Of a stretch of 6,351 nucleotides of DNA, positions 1-5,407 are shown in pieces. Position numbers and translations under genes: made by a program. The notes below the pieces were generated by a model that saw only the letters and a program-made list of their open reading frames with translations, made no database searches and had not been told where the DNA came from. The first letter of the stretch is position 1. Every line of letters starts with the position of its first letter. The DNA comes from Paracoccaceae bacterium (GTDB taxonomy: Bacteria; Pseudomonadota; Alphaproteobacteria; Rhodobacterales; Rhodobacteraceae), in assembly GCA_026709725.1 (NCBI GenBank), contig JAPOSK010000047.1, forward strand, positions 1 through 6,351, read 5' to 3'.

Positions 1-2124
1 GAAAGGGAACCGGACAGGAAAAAACTGACTGTTCTCGGGACAACTCCCCAACCGGTGGTCGATGGTGCCACGGTCGAGGCTGTTGGGGAGATGACAAGGA
101 ACAAGGAGTATGGCTGGCAGTTCAGGGCGCGCACGATTCGAGTCAGGATGCCGGTGCGGGGTCGGGACATCGAACGCTTCCTGGCATCAGGATCCGTGCC
201 GGGTATCGGCAAGAAATTCGCCGGGCGCATCATCGATACATTTGGCGACAAAACCTTCGAGATCATTGAAAGGGAGCCGGAAAGGCTGCGTGAGGTGCCC
301 GGCATCGGGCGGAGGAAATGTGATCAGATTCTCACAGCCCTGGGATCTCTCAAGGCGGATCGCCAGACACTCGCATTCCTCTATGGGGCCGGGCTTCCAA
401 ATTCCCTTGTCACGCGGATCTACAAGGAATACGGCAATGAGTCTGCAGCACGAATCACCGCCAATCCGTACACGCTCGCGAGAGAGTTCTGGGGTGTCGG
501 ATTCAAGACCGTCGACAGCATTGCCCGGGAAATTGGTATTGCGTCAGATGATATCCGGCGTATCCGTGCCGGTATCAATTTTGTCCTGCTTGCTGCCACC
601 AAGGAGGGGAATTGCGGTCTGGCCAACAGGGATTTGCGGGATCGCGCCCAAAACATGCTGGCTGTACCCCCAGACATCATTGATCAGGCGATTGAGGATG
701 CAATCCGGGATGGATCACTGATCCAGGACGAGTACAATGGTGTCGAAACGCTCTTCCTGCGCCGGTATCACACGGTTGAGACCCGGATCAGTGCCCATAT
801 CGCCAAACGGTCCGACCGACCGACCGGTCGGCCTTCGCAAGAGGTCGATGCGGCAATTGCGGAAGAGGCGCACACACTGGGGATCACACTGTCTGCCGAG
901 CAGCGATCCGCGGTCCGGGCCGCAGTCATAACAGGTCTGGTTGTCATCACAGGCGGGCCCGGTGTTGGCAAGACCACCATCGTCCGCATTATCACACGCA
1001 TACTCGGCAAGAGCGGGCGGACCATCGGTCTTTGTGCACCAACCGGGATGGCTGCGAAAAAACTGGCACTCTCAACGGGGCTTGAGGCAGCAACCATCCA
1101 TCGGATGCTGGGCTATGATCCGGGAGCCGGCAACTTTGTTCATGACCGCAACAATCATCTCGAACATGAAACCCTCATCGTGGATGAATCATCCATGATT
1201 GATGTCAATCTGATGGTGTCCCTGCTCGATGCGATCAGACCGGATGCATCGCTGGTCCTCATCGGGGATGTTGATCAGCTTCCATCGATCGGTCCGGGCA
1301 ACATTCTGGCTGACCTCATCGATTCCGGTTCAGTCCCTGTTGTGCGCCTGACGGAAATCTATCGTCAGGCGGCTGGCAGTGCAATCGTGCACAACGCGAT
1401 GATGATCCGCAAGGGCATTGTGCCTGAATGGATCAATGCCGGTGAGAGTGATTTCTACTTTGTCTCAAGCCAGGATCCGGATCAATGTCAGGACCTGATC
1501 AGGACAATGGTGACCCGCCGCATTCCTGACCGATTCGGTCTCAGTTCCACACGGGATGTGCAGGTCATATCGCCGATGCGAAACGGACCGGTTGGTGTCA
1601 ACAGCCTGAATGTGATGCTGCGGGAGCTGCTCGTCGCCAACGCCGAAGGCACCATGCCCGGTCCTGAGACGGCTTTTGTCGTGGGCGACAAGGTCATGCA
1701 GACCGACAATGATTATGAGCGCGATGTCTTCAATGGCGACATCGGCTATGTCACTGCGATTGATTCCGGATCGCGCGCTGTCACGGTCCGTTTCGAGAAC
1801 CGGCATGTGGAGTACAGTCCGGCGGCGGCCTCCTCGCTCGAACTGGCCTTTGCCATCACCATCCACAAGAGCCAGGGGTCAGAGTATCCGGCCGTCATCA
1901 TTCCGCTCATGACCATGCACCGCATCATGCTGACCCGGCGACTCATCTACACTGCGGTTACCCGTGGCCGACAGCTCGTTGTCCGTGTCGGCCAACCCGA
2001 AGCCCTGCAGATTGCCGTTCATAATGTCCCAATCGGCGAAGGACGAACCACCAGCCGACGCCGTGTGACCCGCCTCCGTTCATTGCTTGCGAACGAGGGG
2101 TCCAGTGAAATAAAATCGCCGTGA
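1..2124 (+). CDS. recD2: RecD2-type (RecD/TraA family) ATP-dependent 5'-3' DNA helicase, 5' end cut off by the window
   Basis: Superfamily 1B DNA helicase expected to unwind DNA 5' to 3' in repair and recombination in the cytoplasm. Counting from the first visible codon, an OB-like N-terminal segment (LTVLGTTPQ, about residues 25-33) leads into two helix-hairpin-helix motifs (VPGIGKKFAG near 66-75, VPGIGRRK near 99-106). The motor follows: Q301 in LSAEQ, Walker A GGPGVGKT 318-325, Walker B DESS 395-398, motif III GDVDQLP 422-428, YRQ 454-456, TIHKSQG 620-626 and AVTRGR 652-657 with the arginine finger R655. This order, with N-terminal HhH motifs, separates RecD2 from RecBCD-type RecD. No RecB or RecC is visible. 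A GTG at 55 could be called the start, but the frame is open to base 1 and family-typical sequence lies before it, so the true start is upstream of the window. The 707 visible residues are close to full length. Stop TGA at 2122-2124. The family call is very secure; the cellular role is by homology. Confidence 0.96.
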   Translation, partial: EREPDRKKLTVLGTTPQPVVDGATVEAVGEMTRNKEYGWQFRARTIRVRMPVRGRDIERFLASGSVPGIGKKFAGRIIDTFGDKTFEIIEREPERLREVPGIGRRKCDQILTALGSLKADRQTLAFLYGAGLPNSLVTRIYKEYGNESAARITANPYTLAREFWGVGFKTVDSIAREIGIASDDIRRIRAGINFVLLAATKEGNCGLANRDLRDRAQNMLAVPPDIIDQAIEDAIRDGSLIQDEYNGVETLFLRRYHTVETRISAHIAKRSDRPTGRPSQEVDAAIAEEAHTLGITLSAEQRSAVRAAVITGLVVITGGPGVGKTTIVRIITRILGKSGRTIGLCAPTGMAAKKLALSTGLEAATIHRMLGYDPGAGNFVHDRNNHLEHETLIVDESSMIDVNLMVSLLDAIRPDASLVLIGDVDQLPSIGPGNILADLIDSGSVPVVRLTEIYRQAAGSAIVHNAMMIRKGIVPEWINAGESDFYFVSSQDPDQCQDLIRTMVTRRIPDRFGLSSTRDVQVISPMRNGPVGVNSLNVMLRELLVANAEGTMPGPETAFVVGDKVMQTDNDYERDVFNGDIGYVTAIDSGSRAVTVRFENRHVEYSPAAASSLELAFAITIHKSQGSEYPAVIIPLMTMHRIMLTRRLIYTAVTRGRQLVVRVGQPEALQIAVHNVPIGEGRTTSRRRVTRLRSLLANEGSSEIKSP

Positions 2125-2255
2125 AAAATCATTGAGACCCCGCGTCCGGTCAAGGGTGCAATGGCAGCGGTCCCCGGTGTCACGCACCAGAGAACACCCG
2201 GAATCCTGAAGGGCATGGGTCGCATCTCGCCGGAGATGGCGTTCTGCCTGACGGC

Positions 2256-2271
2256 GGCGGTTTCAACCGCC
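2256..2271. repeat. Perfect short inverted repeat GGCGGTT-TC-AACCGCC
   Basis: Seven-base arms are separated by two bases (or six-base arms with a four-base TTCA loop). It lies about 130 bases after the recD2 stop. It could form a stable GC-rich RNA hairpin, but it is followed by AACCACTGCC and not a T tract, so it is not a standard rho-independent terminator. Function unknown; it may be an RNA 3'-end stabiliser or chance. Confidence 0.4.
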
Positions 2272-2320
2272 AACCACTGCCCTCATTTGCGGATGTCTCC
2301 GGACCCGCCAGCGTTTATCA

Positions 2321-2330
2321 TCACATGTGA
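2321..2330. repeat. Perfect 10-bp palindrome TCACATGTGA
   Basis: This sequence is identical to its own reverse complement and lies in non-coding DNA upstream of the exporter operon. It could be a half-spaced operator for a dimeric regulator, but it does not match the CRP or FNR spacing and has no second copy nearby. It is about 350 bases before the exporter promoter candidate, which is far for a repressor site. Confidence 0.25.
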
Positions 2331-2357
2331 CACATCCGGCGGTGAAGTCCTGCTCCG

Positions 2358-2375
2358 CCTGATGTGATTATCAGG
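2358..2375. repeat. Inverted repeat CCTGAT-GTGATT-ATCAGG
   Basis: Perfect six-base arms flank a six-base spacer. A second small GC stem (GGGCC/GGCCC, about 2374-2391) follows, and T6 lies at 2401-2406 roughly nine bases later. Together they hint at a degraded or unusual terminator for plus-strand transcripts, but the T run is not adjacent to the stem. The arrangement would equally fit a small operator. Confidence 0.25.
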
Positions 2376-2463
2376 GGCCTGTGCCCTGGCCCGGGATACC
2401 TTTTTTCCGGATGGGTGCTGGTCTTATGCATCATTCCGCATCCGCTCATTGAGGCAAGCGACC

Positions 2464-2499
2464 CGTCACTGCCAAACGAACGAAGTTTGGACGGTGATG
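2464..2499. repeat. Strong imperfect hairpin in the gap between recD2 and the exporter operon
   Basis: The left arm 2464-2477 (CGTCACTGCCAAAC) pairs with the right arm 2485-2499 (GTTTGGACGGTGATG). The loop is GAACGAA (2478-2484). The pairing is six perfect pairs next to the loop, one bulged A at 2491, then eight further pairs including two G-T wobbles. No T tract follows, so it is not a canonical intrinsic terminator. The compensating wobble pairs suggest folding as RNA, but function is unknown. It may be an untranslated-leader structure, a small RNA piece or a repeat-family element. Confidence 0.45.
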
Positions 2500-2660
2500 T
2501 TGACGCTGTCGAAAACCGCTTCGCTGTCCATGGTCGGGACGGGTATTCCCGCCTCACCCTGACGCGAGCACTTCTGGAATCGAGTGTATCGACGGCTGTG
2601 CCAGACTGACGGTTCGTGATCCCGCATGAAGCGAATCTCTGCCGCTGTATGCACCAAAGG

Positions 2661-2688
2661 TTGAAACGCCAGCGGGCAGGTCTACATT
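2661..2688 (+). promoter_or_regulatory. Candidate sigma-70-like promoter for the exporter operon
   Basis: The -35 box TTGAAA (2661-2666, five of six consensus bases) and the -10 box TACATT (2683-2688, four of six) are 16 bases apart. Transcription would begin near 2695, about 25 bases before the ATG of the ATPase gene. That leaves the ribosome binding site in the leader and excludes the upstream TTG at 2687 as a start. It is a prediction by consensus only. Confidence 0.4.
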
Positions 2689-2702
2689 GCAGGCTGTGCC
2701 TG

Positions 2703-2707
2703 GGAGG
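2703..2707 (+). promoter_or_regulatory. Ribosome binding site GGAGG for the ABC ATPase gene
   Basis: GGAGG lies 12 bases before the ATG at 2720, slightly long but usable. It selects ATG 2720 over the in-frame TTG at 2687, which lies upstream of this site and would add 11 residues not usual for the family. Confidence 0.55.
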
Positions 2708-2719
2708 TCAGAAAATACG

Positions 2720-3643
2720 ATGTCAATACTTGAAGCCAGGGACCTGACCAAGATCTACAGTACGGGATTCACAGCTCTCAATTCTGTCAATCTTGAGATC
2801 AGGGAAGGGGAGGTCATGGCTCTCCTCGGCCCGAATGGTGCAGGCAAGACCACCCTGATCTCAATAATCTGTGGTATCACTGAGGCCACTGCTGGAACGG
2901 TTCTGGTCGGTGGTCATGATAATGTCACCAGTGCCATGCAGGCCCGGCAGCTTATCGGTCTTGTGCCCCAGGAAATCACCCTTGAGCCTTTTGAGAAGGT
3001 CATTGACACCATGCGTTTCTCGCGGGGTCTCTTCGGGATGCGGTCGAATGACGCCCATCTTGACAGACTGCTTGATAAACTCTCGCTCACCGATAAGCGC
3101 GAGAGCCGTGTCCACACCCTGTCGGGCGGCATGCGGCGGCGGGTTCTGATTGCCAAGGCTCTCAGTCATGAGCCGCGTATCCTGTTCCTGGATGAGCCAA
3201 CGGCGGGCGTTGATGTCGAGTTGCGTAATGCGATGTGGCAGACTGTCTCCGAGTTGAAGGACGATGGGGTCACGATCATCCTGACCACCCATTACATTGT
3301 TGAGGCTGAAGCAATCGCTGATCGGGTTGCGATTATCAACAAGGGCGAGATCAGGATTGTTGAGGACAAGCAGGAGCTGATGGCCCGCATGGGCGAAAAG
3401 CAGATCACAATCGAGCTTGCTGATGCGATTTCAATGATTCCGGATGTGCTTGCAGAGTACAACCTTGAACTCAGTTCCTGCGGGAGGGAACTGGACTATC
3501 GTTACGATGCCCGGGCCAGCCGAACCGGGATCACGACGCTGCTGAATGGCTTGCGGGAGGCCGGCCTGCAGATGACGGATATTCAGACACGCCAGAGCAC
3601 ACTTGAGGAAATCTTCGTCAAGCTCATGCAGGATGACCAATGA
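2720..3643 (+). CDS. ABC-2 type exporter, ATP-binding subunit (YadG/DrrA-like)
   Basis: A 307-residue cytoplasmic ATPase that should pair with the permease encoded immediately downstream and power export of an unknown substrate. Motifs in order: Walker [10 protein letters not shown] 37-45, Q-loop LVPQE with Q84, ABC signature LSGGM 134-138, Walker B ILFLDEP 154-160 (D158, E159), D-loop AGVD 162-165 and switch histidine H191 in TTHY. All catalytic residues are intact. After about residue 225 comes a family-type C-terminal extension ending in [10 protein letters not shown], usual for single-domain ABC-2 ATPases of the DrrA/NodI/YadG group. Details such as [10 protein letters not shown] and [12 protein letters not shown] resemble E. 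coli YadG. The start ATG 2720 has GGAGG upstream and a good family N-terminus. The stop overlaps the next ATG (ATGA), so translation is coupled. The family is certain; the substrate is not visible and could be a drug, lipid or polysaccharide. Confidence 0.94.
   Translation: MSILEARDLTKIYSTGFTALNSVNLEIREGEVMALLGPNGAGKTTLISIICGITEATAGTVLVGGHDNVTSAMQARQLIGLVPQEITLEPFEKVIDTMRFSRGLFGMRSNDAHLDRLLDKLSLTDKRESRVHTLSGGMRRRVLIAKALSHEPRILFLDEPTAGVDVELRNAMWQTVSELKDDGVTIILTTHYIVEAEAIADRVAIINKGEIRIVEDKQELMARMGEKQITIELADAISMIPDVLAEYNLELSSCGRELDYRYDARASRTGITTLLNGLREAGLQMTDIQTRQSTLEEIFVKLMQDDQ
3630..3633 (+). promoter_or_regulatory. Ribosome binding site AGGA inside the end of the ATPase gene
   Basis: AGGA lies six bases before the permease ATG at 3640, within the last codons of the ATPase gene. 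With the four-base ATGA overlap it supports translational coupling of the two exporter subunits. Confidence 0.5.
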
Positions 3644-4401
3644 ATACGAGAGCCATCGTGACCATCTATCGTATGGAAATGGCCCGGTTTTTCCGGACAC
3701 TGACGCAGAGTTTTGTCTCGCCCGTGCTGTCAACCTCACTCTACTTTGTGGTTTTCGGTGCTGCGATCGGCAGCAAGATCCAGGAAGTTGACGGGGTGGA
3801 ATACGGGGCATTCATCGTGCCGGGTCTCATGATGCTGACGATCATGACCCAGGCCACATCCAATGCCAGTTTCGGTATCTACTTCCCGAAATTCATCGGA
3901 ACGATCTATGAGATTCTCTCAGCACCCGTTTCATTCCTCGACGTTACCATCGGCTATGTTGGTGCGGCTGCCACAAAATCACTCTTTATCGGCACCGTCA
4001 TCCTTGTCACCGCCCGCATGTTTGTCGATTTCTCGATTCAGAACCCTTTCGCCATGCTGGCCTTTCTGATCCTGACCTGTCTGTGTTTTTCCCTCCTTGG
4101 ATTCATTATCGGCATCTGGGCCAGCAATTTTGAACAGTTGCAACTCATTCCGCTCCTCGTGATCACGCCGTTGGTCTTTCTCGGTGGCACCTTCTATTCA
4201 ATCAGCATGCTGCCACCACTCTGGCAATCCATTACCCTCTTCAACCCCGTCCTCTACCTCATCTCCGGCTTCCGCTGGTCATTCTATGGTCATGCCGATG
4301 TCCCCGTTTCCATCAGTCTCCTTGCAATCAGCGTCTTCACCCTTGTCTGCATGCTCGTGATTCGCTGGATTTTCAAGACCGGATGGCGCATCCGCAGCTG
4401 A
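3640..4401 (+). CDS. ABC-2 type exporter, membrane permease subunit (YadH-like)
   Basis: A 253-residue inner-membrane subunit of the exporter powered by the preceding ATPase. By eye there are six hydrophobic segments, near residues 24-43, 56-78, 104-125, 137-160, 168-190 and 223-245, the standard ABC-2 permease layout. Conserved family pieces are FIVPGLMML (58-66), the [13 protein letters not shown] stretch (181-193) just after the fifth segment, and [14 protein letters not shown] (202-215). The last two closely resemble E. coli YadH. The C-terminus is short and basic (KTGWRIRS), so it should be cytoplasmic. It starts at ATG 3640, overlapping the upstream stop by four bases with AGGA six bases before. 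One permease and one ATPase gene imply a homodimer of each. The substrate is unknown; nodulation-factor export, seen for related NodIJ proteins, is not suggested by the context. Confidence 0.93.
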   Translation: MNTRAIVTIYRMEMARFFRTLTQSFVSPVLSTSLYFVVFGAAIGSKIQEVDGVEYGAFIVPGLMMLTIMTQATSNASFGIYFPKFIGTIYEILSAPVSFLDVTIGYVGAAATKSLFIGTVILVTARMFVDFSIQNPFAMLAFLILTCLCFSLLGFIIGIWASNFEQLQLIPLLVITPLVFLGGTFYSISMLPPLWQSITLFNPVLYLISGFRWSFYGHADVPVSISLLAISVFTLVCMLVIRWIFKTGWRIRS

Positions 4402-4785
4402 TCACGGTCTCCCCTTCAGGTGTCGCCTCCAGAACGCTTCCATGGACCCTGCCGGGGTGCCTGTGTTTCTCCATGAAGATCCCCACTGGCCTGAGCACCG
4501 GGATTGCGGGCTTTCCGACAGGATCCGCATCCACCACCAAGGCAGACTTTCCCGCGACTCCCCGATTGCCGGATGTGCCGTGCAGCAATTTTCATGACAG
4601 AAGGAGTGGTCCGGGTCCGTGTATACCCGATTTCGCTTCTGCCCAATGGCTTGCCGCTGTGGAGAGCGGGACTTGCAGACAGGGGAGCACGACACTTCGC
4701 CTGACGGATTGCTCGAAAGCGGGCGGTCCCAGGAGATTTTGATGTCAGGACGGAACCCCGGACTTCGCCGCCGCTCCGGTTTGAC

Positions 4786-4806
4786 CCCGAGGCATTGTAC
4801 CTCGGG
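4786..4806. repeat. Perfect hairpin CCCGAGG-7-CCTCGGG
   Basis: Seven-base perfect arms (4786-4792 and 4800-4806) enclose the loop CATTGTA. It is GC-rich and stable, in the middle of the convergent intergenic region. No T tract flanks it on either strand, so it is not a classical intrinsic terminator. It could still block transcription converging from both sides, or be chance. Confidence 0.4.
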
Positions 4807-4834
4807 ACAGGGTTCCATTCTTCCCGCATCGGGT

Positions 4835-4865
4835 CCCTGAAACAGCCGACCGGCGGCTTCACGGG
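4835..4865. repeat. Imperfect hairpin with AGCCG/CGGCT core
   Basis: The core AGCCG (4844-4848) and CGGCT (4854-4858) around the loop ACCGG is extended by TGA/TCA and CCC/GGG pairs after small bulges (CAA on the left, one C on the right). It lies about 30 bases from the perfect hairpin at 4786-4806. The two may form a bidirectional 3'-end region between the converging genes. Function not shown by sequence. Confidence 0.3.
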
Positions 4866-4957
4866 ATAGATGAGGGGCGATCGCTCACCGGTGCGCAGAT
4901 ACGGACATTTCACATCTTCCCATGCCGGGATGGTGGATGGTCGGGGACCGGCGCGGT

Positions 4958-5257
4958 TCAGGACAGCCAGAGGCCAAGGGTCGTCACAGCGAGACCGAAC
5001 ATCCCAGCGATAGCCAGAAGAAGCCGGGTTTCGCGCTTGGCCATGTCTTCGCGTATCTTGGCAGAATTCGTATCGATCCTGGCCAGACTGGCATCGACAC
5101 TCGCCTGCATCTTGGCCAGACCGGCATCGACGCCTGCCTGCATCCTGGTCAGACCGGCATCAATCCGTGCTTCCATTGCTGCATTCTCCCCACGAATGGC
5201 ACTCATCTCACCCGTCAGTCGGGCGATTGCCAGCGCGTTTGTCCGTTCATCGGTCAT
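4958..5257 (-). CDS. Small tail-anchored protein with hendecad-repeat coiled coil
   Basis: A 99-residue protein of no family I can name securely; it resembles the many small bacterial coiled-coil proteins with one C-terminal membrane helix. Residues 8-31 are helical and charged. Residues 32-64 are three 11-residue repeats: IDAGLTRMQAG, VDAGLAKMQAS, VDASLARIDTN. A heptad-like bridge SAKIREDMAKRETR (65-78) leads to one membrane segment, LLLAIAGMFGLAVTTLGLWL (79-98). The KRETR just before the segment and the near-absent C-terminal tail predict N-in topology, with the coiled coil in the cytoplasm. The repeats likely make a right-handed coiled-coil oligomer. The ATG at 5257 is the first possible start because an in-frame TGA lies nine bases upstream, and GGAGG (5275-5271) precedes it by 13 bases. 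It lies 150 bases downstream of the methyltransferase gene on the same strand. The clean domain architecture and RBS make a real gene likely; function unknown. Confidence 0.75.
   Translation of the reverse strand: MTDERTNALAIARLTGEMSAIRGENAAMEARIDAGLTRMQAGVDAGLAKMQASVDASLARIDTNSAKIREDMAKRETRLLLAIAGMFGLAVTTLGLWLS
5076..5174. repeat. Three 33-bp tandem repeats encoding the hendecads
   Basis: The units are 5076-5108, 5109-5141 and 5142-5174. By eye, units one and two match at 28 of 33 positions and units two and three at 25 of 33. Each unit encodes one 11-residue coiled-coil repeat on the minus strand. A shorter related piece, ATCTTGGCAGAATTCGTATCG (21 positions, 5055-5075), adjoins them and matches the first 21 bases of unit two at about 14 positions. 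The arrangement suggests internal duplication within the gene. Confidence 0.8.
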
Positions 5258-5270
5258 GGTGATTCATTAG

Positions 5271-5275
5271 CCTCC
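5271..5275 (-). promoter_or_regulatory. Ribosome binding site GGAGG for the coiled-coil gene
   Basis: On the minus strand GGAGG precedes the ATG at 5257 by 13 bases, a long spacing similar to the 12 bases seen for the ABC ATPase gene in this window. No closer purine-rich site is visible. Confidence 0.4.
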
Positions 5276-5350
5276 ATGCCATGTCAGGTCAAGGGGCATT
5301 CTGCCTGGGATAGTGCCGTGTTCAGTGCAGCCGATCAGCAAAACACCGTG

Positions 5351-5385
5351 CGGGGCATGCGTTGTCAACTCCTGTCAGTGCCCCG
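5351..5385. repeat. Inverted repeat CGGGGCA ... TGCCCCG between the two minus-strand genes
   Basis: Seven-base perfect arms (5351-5357 and 5379-5385) enclose 21 bases. It sits 22 bases beyond the methyltransferase stop. No T tract follows on the minus strand, so it is not a standard terminator. The enclosed loop contains TTGACA on the minus strand (5368-5363), a perfect -35 box, but the -10 position 17 bases on reads TGTTTT, a poor match. It may end or process the methyltransferase mRNA, or regulate the coiled-coil gene. Confidence 0.35.
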
Positions 5386-5407
5386 TCCGGCAGGTTCCAT
5401 TGCCCGC

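Larger units (their letters stand above)
2125..2660. other. Long intergenic stretch between recD2 and the exporter operon, no convincing gene
   Basis: Short reading frames occur on both strands (for example plus 2364-2609 and minus 2657-2466), but none gives a protein I recognise. Their compositions look like chance open frames in GC-rich DNA. The stretch is not featureless: it holds an inverted repeat at 2256-2271, a perfect 10-bp palindrome at 2321-2330, an inverted repeat at 2358-2375, a T6 run at 2401-2406 and a strong hairpin at 2464-2499. No clear intrinsic terminator with stem and adjacent T tract follows recD2. Read-through into the exporter genes cannot be excluded. Confidence 0.6.
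4402..4957. other. Convergent intergenic stretch, no recognisable gene
   Basis: This lies between the 3' ends of the plus-strand exporter genes and the minus-strand coiled-coil gene. Open frames up to about 165 codons exist on the minus strand (4913-4416) and shorter ones on the plus strand. Their translations are low in hydrophobic order, rich in Arg, Pro, Ser and Gly, and match no family I know, so I treat them as chance frames. A weak stem (GGACCC with GGGTgCC, about 4444-4461) followed by TGTGTTTCT comes soon after the permease stop and may act as a poor terminator. Two better hairpins lie at 4786-4806 and 4835-4865. Confidence 0.55.

Noticed and set aside
2374..2406. GC stem followed by T6 as an intrinsic terminator for recD2
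   Set aside because: The stem is only five pairs and about nine bases separate it from the T run; it lies 250 bases after the stop. Too weak to call.
2364..2609. Plus-strand 81-codon frame and the opposing 63-codon frame over the 2464-2499 hairpin
   Set aside because: No ribosome binding site near the starts, no recognisable protein, and both strands are open over the same bases, which points to composition and not coding.
4416..4913. Minus-strand open frame of 165 codons in the convergent gap
   Set aside because: Arg/Pro/Ser/Gly-rich translation with no recognisable motif, overlapping frames on both strands of similar length, and no convincing ribosome binding site; most likely a chance frame in GC-rich DNA.
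5055..5174. 33-bp periodic repeats as a possible CRISPR array
   Set aside because: The units are directly adjacent with no variable spacers and they encode in-frame protein repeats.
5340..5368. Minus-strand promoter TTGACA-17-TGTTTT for the coiled-coil gene
   Set aside because: The -35 is perfect but the -10 matches only three of six bases; kept as a remark under the inverted repeat, not as a promoter feature.
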